This document shows, piece by piece, positions 15,158-23,514 of a DNA stretch of 64,000 nt (the first letter of the stretch is position 1; each line of letters opens with the position of its first letter). Source of the DNA: Noviherbaspirillum galbum (lineage in GTDB: Bacteria > Pseudomonadota > Gammaproteobacteria > Burkholderiales > Burkholderiaceae_D); the NCBI RefSeq assembly GCF_010974945.1, contig NZ_JAAIVB010000037.1, positions 248,001-312,000 on the forward strand, given 5' to 3'. Made by a program: the position numbers and the translations under genes. The notes under the pieces were generated by a model. That model had not been told where the DNA came from and did not search any database. It was given only the letters and a program-made list of their open reading frames with translations.

Positions 15158-15942
15158 TTGCTTCTACCTCGCTTTTGGGCTGCTTCTGGAATAGCCAGCG
15201 TCCCGGCCGCGCCAGCCTCACGTAGCCAAGTCTTGATAGTGTCCGGCTTTGGAAATGATTCGAGAGAAGTCAGCTTGTGTTTATTTTGCTTGAGGCGTTC
15301 AAGGATCTGGTCGGCCATCTCACCGATCCGCGTGTCTGGTTTCTCTACCCACGCTCGTTTCGCATAATCGACGGCCGCTCGACGTGCGAGCTGAAGGTCA
15401 CGATGGCTTTTCCCAGCGCCTGATTCATAGGCTTGTTTCTTCGCTTCCTTGGCGGCGTCTGCGAAAATTTTTGCGGACTCCATTTCGATTGAGTAGCCGC
15501 CAGCGATTGCTTCACAAATAAGGAGCATGCTGATTGCGGCGGCTTCCTCCGCCTTACTACTCGAAAGCGCCTCTCGAAGTGCTGACGTCGCCATGATGAT
15601 ATTGACGGCGGTTTGTCCAATGGGAGAGAGATGCTCGCCGGCTAGTCCCACAGGTGAATGCGTTATGCAATTTTGCGATGCTTCGTTTAGCCACCACATC
15701 CGCCAGTCTTCGTATCCGTCGCGAATACTGGGAGCGCCGTCCTTAAAGACGGAGTTTTCCTTGCTCAACCTACTCACAGCTTCTCTCTCGAGGTATGGCA
15801 GGATGACGTCGACCATAATGTTGTGTCCATTCCTAATGTCATCTAGCCAAGTTTCGCGCATGCGCCATCTGATCTCGTCCGGTGTAACGGAAAAGACGCG
15901 CTGTCCTTCTACAAAAGTAAATCCATTCTTCTGTTCGATCAT
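15148..15942 (-). CDS. Uncharacterised protein coupled to the integrase
   Basis: 264 aa, no family recognised. The N-terminal part has Trp/Arg-rich segments (VTPDEIRWRMRETWLDDIRN), a middle region of small-residue helices (AEEAAAISMLLICEAIAGGY) and a C-terminal DNA-binding-like stretch (FPKPDTIKTWLREAGAAGTL) ending KRGRSKAN. Its ATG overlaps the integrase TGA (ATGA), so it is translated with the integrase, and its 3' end carries one of the phased operator units. This could be a recombination accessory protein or cargo. Codon use and A+T content differ from the host genes. Confidence 0.75.
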   Translation of the reverse strand: MIEQKNGFTFVEGQRVFSVTPDEIRWRMRETWLDDIRNGHNIMVDVILPYLEREAVSRLSKENSVFKDGAPSIRDGYEDWRMWWLNEASQNCITHSPVGLAGEHLSPIGQTAVNIIMATSALREALSSSKAEEAAAISMLLICEAIAGGYSIEMESAKIFADAAKEAKKQAYESGAGKSHRDLQLARRAAVDYAKRAWVEKPDTRIGEMADQILERLKQNKHKLTSLESFPKPDTIKTWLREAGAAGTLAIPEAAQKRGRSKAN

Positions 15943-17177
15943 GCTGCTGTCCTCATCAGTTTTTGTACTGCGGCCGCCTTGTGCTCCGGCGCCAAGTGCG
16001 CATAGCGGAGCGTCATTTTGATGTCCGAGTGCCCGAGCAGCTCCCGGACGGTGTTCAGATCCACTCCGGCCATGACCAGGCGCGAAGCGAAGTGATGTCT
16101 CATGTCATGCCAGCGGAAGTTCTCTATTTCAGCCTTCTTTAGCAGCTTCCCCCAAGCGGTCTTAACCTCGGTCATGCGGCTTCCATCCCGGCCCGGGAAG
16201 ACCAACTCTGTGCTTCGGTGCTGGGACTTCCATTGAACCAGTGCGGACTTGGCTTCATCGTTCAGTGGCAAGTGCCGGGTCTTGTTGCTCTTTGCTGTTT
16301 CATCCCGCACGGTCAAGATGGCAAGATCGAGATCGATGTCGGCCCAGCGCAGTGAGAGCAGCTCCCCCTGGCGGATCCCGGTATTAAGCGACAGAAGCAC
16401 GGCCGGCTTCAGATGGTCGACAAATTGATTTTCTTCAACATTTGGCAGTAGCTCATAGCCCCGGGTGGCGCGCCAAGCGTTCGCCCTGGTTCTCCCGTCC
16501 CGATCGCGCTTTTCCCGCTCATTCAGTGCCAAGCGCAGGCGCGATTCTTCAGAGTCGGACAAGAACCGAACAATCTTGCCGCCGGATTCATCCATGCGCT
16601 TGATCGAGAGAAGAGGGTGCTCCGGAATAAGGCGCCAGTCCACCGCGCGCGAGAAAAGCGACTTGAGGTCATTAAGGTCTCGATTGACGGTCGACGCCTT
16701 CCGGCCATCTTTGATCCTGGCGGCCCGCCATTTGTCGATCAGCCTGACGTCAAAGTCGGTCAGCGGTCTATCGCCATACTCGGCGAAAAGTGCCTTGAGG
16801 CGGTCAATGATCGCTTCCCCCGTGCGGTTATGCGCGCGCAGGTGATCGCCATAGTCGCCATTGATAAAGGAGAAGAGGGTGAGCTTTCCGCGGATCCGGG
16901 CCTTTTTCTCCTCGGCTGGATCGGCGCCGGCCGCTATTCGGCCCAGCAGGATGCGCGCTTCCTCCCGCGCGTCGCTGACCGTAGTCGTCGGAAAGTTCTT
17001 GTTGAGCGAGAACCGGACTTGCCGGCCGTCCTTTCCGGTATAGCGGATGCCGTAGTTTTTTGCCCCGCTGGGCGTAATTCGAACGGTAAAGCCTTTTACC
17101 TCCGAGTCAGCGATGTCGATCACCTTGTCGGTAGGCTGAAAGTCTCGGAGCAATTCCCTTGTGATTTTTGCCTTCAT
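15939..17177 (-). CDS. int: Tyrosine recombinase / integrase
   Basis: Site-specific recombinase that inserts and excises the element at tRNA-Val. It is 412 aa. An N-terminal DUF4102-like arm-binding domain (SEVKGFTVRITPSGAKNYGI) is followed by a SAM-like core-binding domain (about 95-185) and the catalytic domain. The catalytic set is complete: Arg in NTGIRQGELLSLRW, Lys in ETAKSNKTRHLPL, His and Arg in WHDMRHHFASRL, His in LLGHSDIKMT and Tyr in RYAHLAP. It lies next to attR and reads inward, as usual. Its stop overlaps the start of the next gene. Confidence 0.95.
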   Translation of the reverse strand: MKAKITRELLRDFQPTDKVIDIADSEVKGFTVRITPSGAKNYGIRYTGKDGRQVRFSLNKNFPTTTVSDAREEARILLGRIAAGADPAEEKKARIRGKLTLFSFINGDYGDHLRAHNRTGEAIIDRLKALFAEYGDRPLTDFDVRLIDKWRAARIKDGRKASTVNRDLNDLKSLFSRAVDWRLIPEHPLLSIKRMDESGGKIVRFLSDSEESRLRLALNEREKRDRDGRTRANAWRATRGYELLPNVEENQFVDHLKPAVLLSLNTGIRQGELLSLRWADIDLDLAILTVRDETAKSNKTRHLPLNDEAKSALVQWKSQHRSTELVFPGRDGSRMTEVKTAWGKLLKKAEIENFRWHDMRHHFASRLVMAGVDLNTVRELLGHSDIKMTLRYAHLAPEHKAAAVQKLMRTAA

Positions 17178-17181
17178 GAGC

Positions 17182-17201
17182 TGTGGACTTCTGGTGGACT
17201 A
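17182..17201 (+). repeat. Candidate arm-type integrase sites at the attR side
   Basis: TGTGGACTT (17182-17190) and GGTGGACTA (17193-17201), 11 bp apart, mirror the pair at 6495-6514. They lie just upstream of the integrase start, so integrase binding could also control its own promoter. Confidence 0.5.
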
Positions 17202-17307
17202 GTTCCGCAGCGATCAAGTATAGACATTCAAGGACCGGAATGCTCTAACTCTCTGATTTTTATACCTATATAATACGTCGATGGACGTGAGTGGATAACC
17301 GGTTTTT

Positions 17308-17359
17308 CCTTCACACGGCAGGGGTCACAGGTTCAATCCCTGTACCGTCCACCAGAATT
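17308..17359 (+). repeat. attR: second copy of the 52-bp attachment repeat
   Basis: Exact copy of 6382-6433 (CCTTCACACGG through GAATT). It carries only the 3' half of a tRNA and is not a second tRNA gene, because the acceptor 5' strand and D arm are missing. Confidence 0.95.
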
Positions 17360-17365
17360 CCAGTC

Positions 17366-17387
17366 AAGCCGGCTTCCACGCCGGCTT
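17366..17387 (+). terminator. Original tRNA-Val terminator, displaced by the insertion
   Basis: AAGCCGGC / GCCGGCTT hairpin followed by TTTGTATTT. Before integration it would have stood seven bases after the tRNA repeat; the element separated it from the gene by 10.9 kb. Confidence 0.7.
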
Positions 17388-17452
17388 TTGTATTTCTGCC
17401 CGCTTTTTCTCCGTTGTTCCCTGCCTGTTTTCCATCGATGGTGCGAAACCCC

Positions 17453-17860
17453 ATGAACGACCTGATCCAACTCCGCAACGCCCTGCGCCAGTTCGCGAAT
17501 GAGCGTGACTGGGAGCAGTTTCACACGCCGAAGAATCTCGCCTGCGCGCTCTCGGTCGAGGCCGCGGAATTGCTGGAGCATTTCCAGTGGCTGAAGGCCG
17601 GAGTCGCGGAGGAACTGGGCGAGCGGGCAAGGACGGAAGTCCGGCTGGAGATGGCGGACGTGCTGCTCTACCTGGTCCAGCTTGCCGACAGGCTTGACGT
17701 TGACCTGGTTGCCGCGGCGCGTGAAAAGATGATTCTGAATGCGGCGAAGTACCCGGTGGCGACGGCGAGAGGAAATGCCGCGAAGGCCGGGCATCTGCCG
17801 CCATTCCCGGGAGGCCGGAACGAAGAAGGCCCGCCGGGCGGCGGGCCTTCCAAAGAGTGA
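17453..17860 (+). CDS. MazG-like nucleotide pyrophosphohydrolase
   Basis: 135 aa, all-alpha NTP pyrophosphatase of the MazG/dCTPase type that hydrolyses (d)NTPs to monophosphates as a house-cleaning enzyme. Motifs are LACALSVEAAELLEHFQWL (ExxE helix) and VRLEMADVLLYLVQLADRLD (ExxD helix). I start at MNDLIQLRNALRQF; ATG at 17438, five codons earlier, is possible. The last 25 codons (GGRNEEGPPGGGPSKE) lie over a strong GC-rich hairpin (17821-17848) and look unlike the family, so the original stop may have been lost. Confidence 0.85.
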   Translation: MNDLIQLRNALRQFANERDWEQFHTPKNLACALSVEAAELLEHFQWLKAGVAEELGERARTEVRLEMADVLLYLVQLADRLDVDLVAAAREKMILNAAKYPVATARGNAAKAGHLPPFPGGRNEEGPPGGGPSKE

Positions 17861-17918
17861 TCTGGTGATGGTGCGGTCCGCGGGCTTGCCTTGCTTCGCG
17901 GACCGTCTTGGGATGGCG

Positions 17919-18155
17919 TCAGTGCTTCGGTGAAGCGCCTTGCGCCATGCCAACGAGAGAATCGAGCACTTTGTCAAAGAGCTGCTCGTCGTGTGTGATC
18001 ACCGCATATCCTGCCGTCGAAAACACCAGCATCGCGGTTGCCGCAGCCGTCAGGACTTTCCAGTCCCGAAAGAATCCGGATTCCTTCTTTCCCTTCTTGC
18101 CGGAAGAAGGCTTTTCAACATTCAACTCCAGTCCGAAATTCAATTTCACTTTCAT
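17919..18155 (-). CDS. Small single-pass membrane protein, hypothetical
   Basis: 78 aa. A Lys-rich N-terminal half (VEKPSSGKKGKKESGFFRDW) precedes one membrane helix (VLTAAATAMLVFSTAGYAVI) and a short tail. No family recognised. AAAGGC upstream is a weak ribosome site. Positive-inside reasoning puts the Lys-rich part in the cytosol. Confidence 0.6.
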   Translation of the reverse strand: MKVKLNFGLELNVEKPSSGKKGKKESGFFRDWKVLTAAATAMLVFSTAGYAVITHDEQLFDKVLDSLVGMAQGASPKH

Positions 18156-18512
18156 GGTGGGCCTTTGAGGGGCGCCACGGAAATCATACGCTGCCTGCTT
18201 TGTCTTGCCTCGCGACCTTGGCTTCCGGGGCGGACACGCGGATGGTGCTCTCCAGTTGGCAGGCGGCGTGTCGCGAAGGCAGGTTGTTTCCCATGTCTGC
18301 CCGGCACCTTGCGTACCGGGCGGGAGAGCGTTGGGTTCTATGCGTCGGATTGGTCTCCTTCTGGGCTCGGTCGAAACGCGATGTCGCTTTGCGTTTCGCC
18401 TGCCTTCAGTATAACGACGTCATCCGCCGTCCAGACGACGAGGCAACGCCTTCAAGCCAGGAAAACTTAGTTTTATTCGACAATGCTGTTATTGCATGAC
18501 GAGGGGAAATGA
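18156..18512. other. Intergenic stretch without recognised feature
   Basis: About 355 bases. The open frames here are short and show no family-like sequence. AGTATAACG near 18407 could be part of a promoter, but nothing else stands out. Confidence 0.5.
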
Positions 18513-18536
18513 AAAAGCCGGCTTGAGCCGGCTTTT
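18513..18536. terminator. Bidirectional hairpin terminator
   Basis: AAAAGCCGGC-TTGA-GCCGGCTTTT, perfect 10-bp stem. It lies downstream of the small gene at 18570-18710 on the minus strand. Confidence 0.65.
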
Positions 18537-18569
18537 AATGAATGTCTGCGCGTGTGCCGCGCCTGCCAG

Positions 18570-18710
18570 TCAGAACAGGGTGCTTGCCGCCCAGTACATC
18601 AACCCGATGCTCACCGCCGACGACGCGGCAATGCAGAGTGCCGCCTGGAACTTGTTCACGTTGAAGCGCATGCCAGTCGTGTTGCCGGTTTGGTCGAGCA
18701 TTTTTTCCAT
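18570..18710 (-). CDS. Very small membrane protein, hypothetical
   Basis: 46 aa: MEKMLDQTGNTTGMRFNVNK, then a single hydrophobic helix (ALCIAASSAVSIGLMYWAAS). It is followed by a perfect terminator hairpin at 18513-18536. There is no strong Shine-Dalgarno. Real-gene status rests on the plausible membrane helix and the terminator. Confidence 0.45.
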   Translation of the reverse strand: MEKMLDQTGNTTGMRFNVNKFQAALCIAASSAVSIGLMYWAASTLF

Positions 18711-19045
18711 GAGGGGCTTTCAGTGACAGCAATCAGGGGATGTTGAGCATTGTAAAGGCTCTGTGCTTTGGATCAAGAGTCAGAATGGCAACTTGACGAA
18801 ATTCTTTTTGCGTCGGCGCAAACCTGGTCTTTCCTTCCGCGAAAACCGGGGAACTTTTCTTGGCAAACGTACCATCCTAGGCCGTTTGGCATTGCCCCCG
18901 TTCATTTAGTTTATGCGGCGCATTTGAAAGCGCTCAATTGGCCGGTGGAAGTGTTGAACACGTCACAATTTTTAACAGGTAATTTTGAACTGATGCAAAT
19001 CCTGCATGTCTATCCAGCGTTCACACAAATGATTGGGAGAATGAG
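18711..19045. other. Intergenic stretch without recognised feature
   Basis: 335 bases, relatively A+T-rich toward the right (CACAATTTTTAACAGG), which probably holds the promoter of the next small gene. No structured element recognised. Confidence 0.5.
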
Positions 19046-19279
19046 ATGCAATGCATTCTATGCGCGTCGTTGCCAGTCAATGTTCGAACCTCGCGCATGC
19101 ACGAGCATCTCGTGCAGATCGGGCTGACCCAGCGGATCGCGCGTCCCGGCAAGGGCAAGGCAGCGTGGATCACGCATTACGCCTGCAGCCAGTGCCACAC
19201 CGAGTGGAAACACACCGACGACCCTTATGACCGAGCCGCCGGCTGGTCCATCGACAAGGAAGTGCAATGTGCCGCATGA
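19046..19279 (+). CDS. Small protein with two CxxC pairs, zinc-ribbon-like
   Basis: 77 aa. CILC at residues 3-6 and CSQC at about 47-50 could bind one zinc ion as a ribbon. The rest has no family I recognise (MHEHLVQIGLTQRIARPGKG). GGGAGA lies seven bases before the ATG. The function is unknown; it could be a small regulator or redox-sensitive protein. Confidence 0.6.
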   Translation: MQCILCASLPVNVRTSRMHEHLVQIGLTQRIARPGKGKAAWITHYACSQCHTEWKHTDDPYDRAAGWSIDKEVQCAA

Positions 19280-19376
19280 AGGCACGTTCACCGTCCCCCC
19301 GCAGTCCTCATTCCTTTACTGCAAAGATCGTCCTTGCCTAGCTGTTTCATCGCCGATCCGTTTGCGGGCAAAAAAA

Positions 19377-19403
19377 AGCCCGCGAAATTTGCATTCGCGG
19401 GCT
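19377..19403. terminator. Terminator-like hairpin
   Basis: AGCCCGCGAA / TTCGCGGGCT with a 7-base loop. The T-run is on the minus-strand side, so on the plus strand after the preceding gene it would be a weak or Rho-assisted terminator. Confidence 0.5.
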
Positions 19404-19763
19404 AAATCCAATTCAAGGAGAGTTGGAGGAGACAGGTGCTACTTTACTGCAGCGCAGCATCGATGGCAAATTCATTATCGCTATAACTGTCATAGCCAGG
19501 CTGAATAAGGCCGGCCTCCATGCTGCGTCTTCATCTGGCCGGCGTTTCCACGCCGGCTCCCTCCGCTTCCGCCATCAATGGCGACGTTACCGCCAATGGC
19601 AGCGTGCCCCGCGTTTTTCATTTTTCCAAAAAAATTATTGCTTTATCGGTCACAATACCGGACTCGGCTTGCGTGCGCGCAAACCAGGTTGGCGCGCTTC
19701 GCTTATACCTCACTAGATCGAAAGCCGTTCACGAGACGGCTGCTTACCATGGAGAGAAGACGA
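19404..19763. other. Leader region of the dpp operon
   Basis: 360 bases without a credible gene. It includes GC-rich self-complementary stretches (GGCCGGC near 19510 and 19545) that could fold in a leader RNA, and an A/T-rich block at 19620-19650. No known riboswitch recognised. Confidence 0.4.
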
Positions 19764-21374
19764 ATGAAAAGCAAGGGTAGACCGCTGCTGAAGGCGGGCA
19801 TGATTGCGATGCTGTGCGCGTTCTCGGGCGCGGCGTTTGCCGCCAAGACGCTGGTGTTCTGTTCGGAAGGCAGTCCGGAAGGCTTCAACCCGCAGTTCTT
19901 TACGACCGGCATCACCATGGATGCCTCGGCCGTCCCGATGTTCAACCGGCTGGTCGAGTTCGATACCGGCACCACCAACATCGTGCCGGCGCTGGCGGAA
20001 TCCTGGGAGATCTCGCCTGATGGCCTGACCTATACCTTCAAGCTGCGCAAGGGCGTGAAGTTTCACACCACCGCCAAGTTCAAGCCCAGCCGCGACTTCA
20101 ATGCCGACGATGTGATCTTTACCTATTACCGCATGGCGGATCCGAACCATCCCTTCCACAAGGTGACGCCGGGCCAGACCTTCGCGTACTTCGAGGACAT
20201 GGGCATTTCGAAGATCGTCGACAAGCTGGAGAAGGTGGACGACTACACCGTGCGCTTCAAGCTCAAGCATCCGGAGGCGCCTTTCCTCGCCGACCTCGCG
20301 ATGGATTTCTTCTCCATGCATTCCGCGGAGTACGCCGACAAGATGAAGGCGGCCGGCACTCCGGACGTGATCGACCGCGAGCCCGTCGCCACCGGCGCCT
20401 TCCAGTTCGTCTCCTACCAGAAGGACGCAGTGATCCGCTACAAGGCATTCGACCAGTACTGGGGCGGCCGTCCGAAGATCGACAACCTCATCTATGCCAT
20501 CACGCCCGACGCCTCGGTGCGCTACGCGAAGCTGAAGGCGGGCGAATGCCATGTCATGGCGCTGCCCAAGCCGGCCGACATCGCGCTCATGAAGAACGAC
20601 GCCAACATCAAGCTGCTGACCCAGGAAGGCCTGAACGTCGGCTACATCGGCTTCAACGTGGAGAAGAAGCCCTTCGACAACAAGCTGGTGCGCCAGGCCC
20701 TGACCATGGCCCTCGACAAGCAGGCCATCCTGAATGCCGTCTACCAGGGCGCCGGCCAGATCGCCAAGAACCCGATTCCGCCGACCATGTGGTCCTACAA
20801 CGACAAGGTGAAGCCGTATCCCCATGATGTCGCCAAGGCCAAGGAACTGATGGCCAAGGCCGGCCTGGCGAACGGCGTCGACGTCGACCTGTGGTACCTG
20901 CCCGTGACCCGGCCCTACAACCCGGACGGCAAGCGCATGGCGGAGCTGATCCAGGCCGACTGGGCGAAGATCGGCGTGCGCGCCAAGCTCGTCACCTACG
21001 AGTGGGGCGAATACCGCAAGCGCAGCAAGGTCGGCGAACAGCACGCCATGATGTACGGCTGGAACGGCGACAACGGCGATCCGGACAACTTCTTCGTTCC
21101 CCTCTTGGGCTGCGATGCGGTGAAGGGCGGCGGCAACGTCACCCGATGGTGCAACAAGGAATACGAAGACCTGGTGCAGAAGGCCAAGGGCACCACCAGC
21201 AAGGCGGAACGCACCAAGTTCTACGAGAAGGCGCAGGAAATCGTGAACGAAGAGGCGCCGTGGATCCCGGTCGCGCACTCGCTGCGCACTACGCCGGTCC
21301 GCAAGGAAGTGGTCAACTTCAAGATGGACCCGACCGCCCATCATTACTTCCGGCAGGTGGACCTGGTGAAATAA
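19764..21374 (+). CDS. dppA: Dipeptide/oligopeptide ABC transporter substrate-binding protein
   Basis: Periplasmic solute-binding protein (SBP_bac_5) that delivers di- or oligopeptides to DppBCDF. It is 536 aa from MKSKGRPLLKAGMIAMLCAF. The start is supported by GGAGAG eight bases upstream, and the signal peptide is cut after GAAFA (mature AKTLVFCSEGSPEGFNPQFF). Family features include PALAESWEISPDGLTYTFKL, then RKGVKFH, and DREPVATGAFQFVSYQKDAV. It is the first gene of a five-gene transporter operon. A heme or peptide substrate cannot be separated by sequence alone. Confidence 0.93.
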   Translation: MKSKGRPLLKAGMIAMLCAFSGAAFAAKTLVFCSEGSPEGFNPQFFTTGITMDASAVPMFNRLVEFDTGTTNIVPALAESWEISPDGLTYTFKLRKGVKFHTTAKFKPSRDFNADDVIFTYYRMADPNHPFHKVTPGQTFAYFEDMGISKIVDKLEKVDDYTVRFKLKHPEAPFLADLAMDFFSMHSAEYADKMKAAGTPDVIDREPVATGAFQFVSYQKDAVIRYKAFDQYWGGRPKIDNLIYAITPDASVRYAKLKAGECHVMALPKPADIALMKNDANIKLLTQEGLNVGYIGFNVEKKPFDNKLVRQALTMALDKQAILNAVYQGAGQIAKNPIPPTMWSYNDKVKPYPHDVAKAKELMAKAGLANGVDVDLWYLPVTRPYNPDGKRMAELIQADWAKIGVRAKLVTYEWGEYRKRSKVGEQHAMMYGWNGDNGDPDNFFVPLLGCDAVKGGGNVTRWCNKEYEDLVQKAKGTTSKAERTKFYEKAQEIVNEEAPWIPVAHSLRTTPVRKEVVNFKMDPTAHHYFRQVDLVK

Positions 21375-21561
21375 GCCGCGCAAGCGGCGGCCGGCAAGGA
21401 TGCGCGTGCTGGCGGCCGCCTGCCGGTTTCGCTATCATGCTGCCTCATCGTGAACCGCGGCGTCCGGCCCACACCGGTCGCCGCGTTTCGCATTGAGGCG
21501 GGAAGCTCAAGAGGCATACCAGGCTCCGCCGGGTTCCGGTTCCGATCACTTAGGACACGTC

Positions 21562-22572
21562 ATGTTCGGTTTTTTCTTGCGCCGGGTCGCGCTGGTGATC
21601 CCGACGTTTCTCGGGATAACGCTGCTGGTCTTCGCCCTGATTCACCTGATCCCCGGCGACGCTGTGGAGGCGCTCTCGGGGGAGCACGGCATGGACCCGG
21701 AACGCTATGCCCGCCTGCTACACGAATTCGGCCTCGACCGGCCGCTGCCGGTGCAATATCTCGATTACGTCTGGCATGCGTTACAGGGCGACCTCGGACG
21801 GTCGATCGTCACGCATGAACCGGTCTTCAAGGAATTCCTCACGCTGTTTCCCGCCACGCTGGAATTGTCGGCATGCGCCATCCTGCTGGCGGTGGTGATC
21901 GGCCTGCCGGCGGGCGTCCTGGCCGCGCTCAAGCGCAATACCTTTCTCGACTACTCCGTGATGGGCGTTTCCCTCACCGGATACTCGATGCCGATCTTCT
22001 GGTGGGCGCTGCTGCTGATCCTGCTGTTTTCAGTCACGCTGGGATGGACGCCGGTGTCCGGGCGCATCGACATCCTCTACGACCTGCCTCCGGTCACCGG
22101 CCTCATGCTGGTGGACAGCCTGCTGTCGGGCGAGGAGGGCGCCTTCCGCTCGGCGCTGTCCCACCTCGTCCTGCCGTCGATCGCACTGGGCACCATCCCG
22201 CTGGCGGTGATCGCGCGCATGACCCGCTCCGCCATGCTCGAGGTGCTGCGCGAGGACTACGTGCGCACCGCGCGCGCCAAGGGCCTGTCGCGCGCCCGCG
22301 TCGTGACGGTGCACGCGCTGCGCAACGCCCTCATCCCGGTCGTGACCGTGATCGGCCTGCAGGTCGGCCAGCTGCTTGCCGGCGCCATCCTGACCGAGAC
22401 CATCTTTTCATGGCCGGGCGTGGGCAAGTGGCTGGTCGAGGCCATTCACCGCCGCGATTATCCGGTGGTGCAGGGCGGCATCCTGATGTCGGCCACCATC
22501 GTCATTCTCGTCAACCTGGTCGTCGATGTCCTGTATGGCATCATCAACCCGCGCATCCGCCACAGCTCATGA
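21562..22572 (+). CDS. dppB: Dipeptide ABC transporter permease DppB
   Basis: Inner-membrane permease, 336 aa, with about six transmembrane helices starting FFLRRVALVIPTFLGITLLV. The EAA loop is visible: LEVLREDYVRTARAKGLSRA. It ends [19 protein letters not shown]. Start at MFGFFLRR with AGGA upstream. Its stop overlaps the dppC ATG (ATGA). A 187-base gap separates it from dppA. Confidence 0.94.
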   Translation: MFGFFLRRVALVIPTFLGITLLVFALIHLIPGDAVEALSGEHGMDPERYARLLHEFGLDRPLPVQYLDYVWHALQGDLGRSIVTHEPVFKEFLTLFPATLELSACAILLAVVIGLPAGVLAALKRNTFLDYSVMGVSLTGYSMPIFWWALLLILLFSVTLGWTPVSGRIDILYDLPPVTGLMLVDSLLSGEEGAFRSALSHLVLPSIALGTIPLAVIARMTRSAMLEVLREDYVRTARAKGLSRARVVTVHALRNALIPVVTVIGLQVGQLLAGAILTETIFSWPGVGKWLVEAIHRRDYPVVQGGILMSATIVILVNLVVDVLYGIINPRIRHSS

Positions 22573-23501
22573 GCGACATCTCTCCCCTGGAAACCCGCGA
22601 CGCCGCCGTCCAGCCCATCGAGGCGGTGGCTGCGTTCGCGCCGCCGCACCCCCTGCGCGAACTCTGGAGCGACTTCAGCCAGAACCGCGGCGCGGTCATC
22701 GGCCTTGGCATCGTCCTGCTGCTGGTGGCGGTGGCCCTCCTGGCGGACGTGATCGCCCCGTATTCGCCGATCGAGCAATACCGCGACCTGACGCTGCTGC
22801 CCCCGGCATGGCAGGAAGGCGGCAAGGCGGGCTTCCTGCTGGGCACTGATCCGGTCGGGCGCGACATGCTCTCGCGCCTGATCCACGGCACGCGGCTCTC
22901 GCTGGTTATCGGCCTGGTGTCGGTGTCCCTGTCGCTCGGCTTCGGCGTCCTGCTCGGCCTCGCGGCCGGCTTCTTCCGCGGCAACGTCGAGATCGCCATC
23001 ATGCGGCTGATGGACGTGATGCTGGCCTTGCCCAGCCTGCTGCTGGCCGTCGCGGTGGTCGCCATCCTCGGGCCAGGGCTCATGAACGCCATGTACGCGA
23101 TCGCCATCGTCCTGATGCCGCACTATGCGCGGCTGACGCGGGCGGCAGTGATCGGCGAACTGGCAAAGGACTACGTCAATGCGTCACGCATCGCGGGCGC
23201 GGGCACCCTGCGCCTGATGTTCAACACCATCCTGCCGAACTGCGTCGCGCCGCTGATCGTGCAGGCCACGCTCGGTTTTTCCACGGCCATCCTGGATGCC
23301 GCCGCGCTCGGCTTCCTCGGGCTCGGCGCGCAGCCGCCGACGCCGGAATGGGGATCGATGCTGGCCAGCGCGCTCGAATTCATCCAGCGCGCCTGGTGGG
23401 TCGTGACCTTTCCCGGCCTCGCCATCCTGCTCTGCGTGCTGGCCTTCAACCTGATGGGCGACGGCTTGCGCGACGCCCTCGATCCTCGACTCAAACGCTA
23501 G
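22569..23501 (+). CDS. dppC: Dipeptide ABC transporter permease DppC
   Basis: Second permease subunit, 310 aa. The cytosolic N-terminal segment ([20 protein letters not shown]) precedes the first helix [20 protein letters not shown]. The loop [20 protein letters not shown] and the EAA motif [20 protein letters not shown] are typical. Coupled to dppB by an ATGA overlap. Confidence 0.94.
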   Translation: MSDISPLETRDAAVQPIEAVAAFAPPHPLRELWSDFSQNRGAVIGLGIVLLLVAVALLADVIAPYSPIEQYRDLTLLPPAWQEGGKAGFLLGTDPVGRDMLSRLIHGTRLSLVIGLVSVSLSLGFGVLLGLAAGFFRGNVEIAIMRLMDVMLALPSLLLAVAVVAILGPGLMNAMYAIAIVLMPHYARLTRAAVIGELAKDYVNASRIAGAGTLRLMFNTILPNCVAPLIVQATLGFSTAILDAAALGFLGLGAQPPTPEWGSMLASALEFIQRAWWVVTFPGLAILLCVLAFNLMGDGLRDALDPRLKR

Positions 23502-23514
23502 GAAGAGCCAAGCG

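Larger units (their letters stand above)
6382..17359. mobile_element. Capsid-forming phage satellite (cf-PICI-like) integrated in tRNA-Val
   Basis: Bounded by the 52-bp repeats, the unit measures 10,926 bp from attL start to attR start. Reading leftwards from attR it encodes tyrosine integrase, a coupled 264-aa protein, an AlpA/excisionase-like protein, two small proteins around a C4-type antisense RNA, a winged-helix replication-like protein, a repeat-rich origin-like gap, then major capsid, prohead protease, portal, HNH nuclease, small terminase and large terminase. One opposite-strand gene lies beside attL. There is no tail, tape-measure, connector, lysis or CI-like repressor gene. Content and size match capsid-forming phage-inducible chromosomal islands better than a decayed prophage, because every structural gene is full length and tightly packed. 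A deleted prophage remains the alternative. Confidence 0.85.

Noticed and set aside
17308-17359. Possible second tRNA-Val
   Set aside because: Only the 3' half is present; it is attR.
6382-17359. Ordinary prophage remnant
   Set aside because: All head genes are full length with coupled starts, both att sites are perfect and control signals are intact; random decay would not leave this set. Not fully excluded without comparison.
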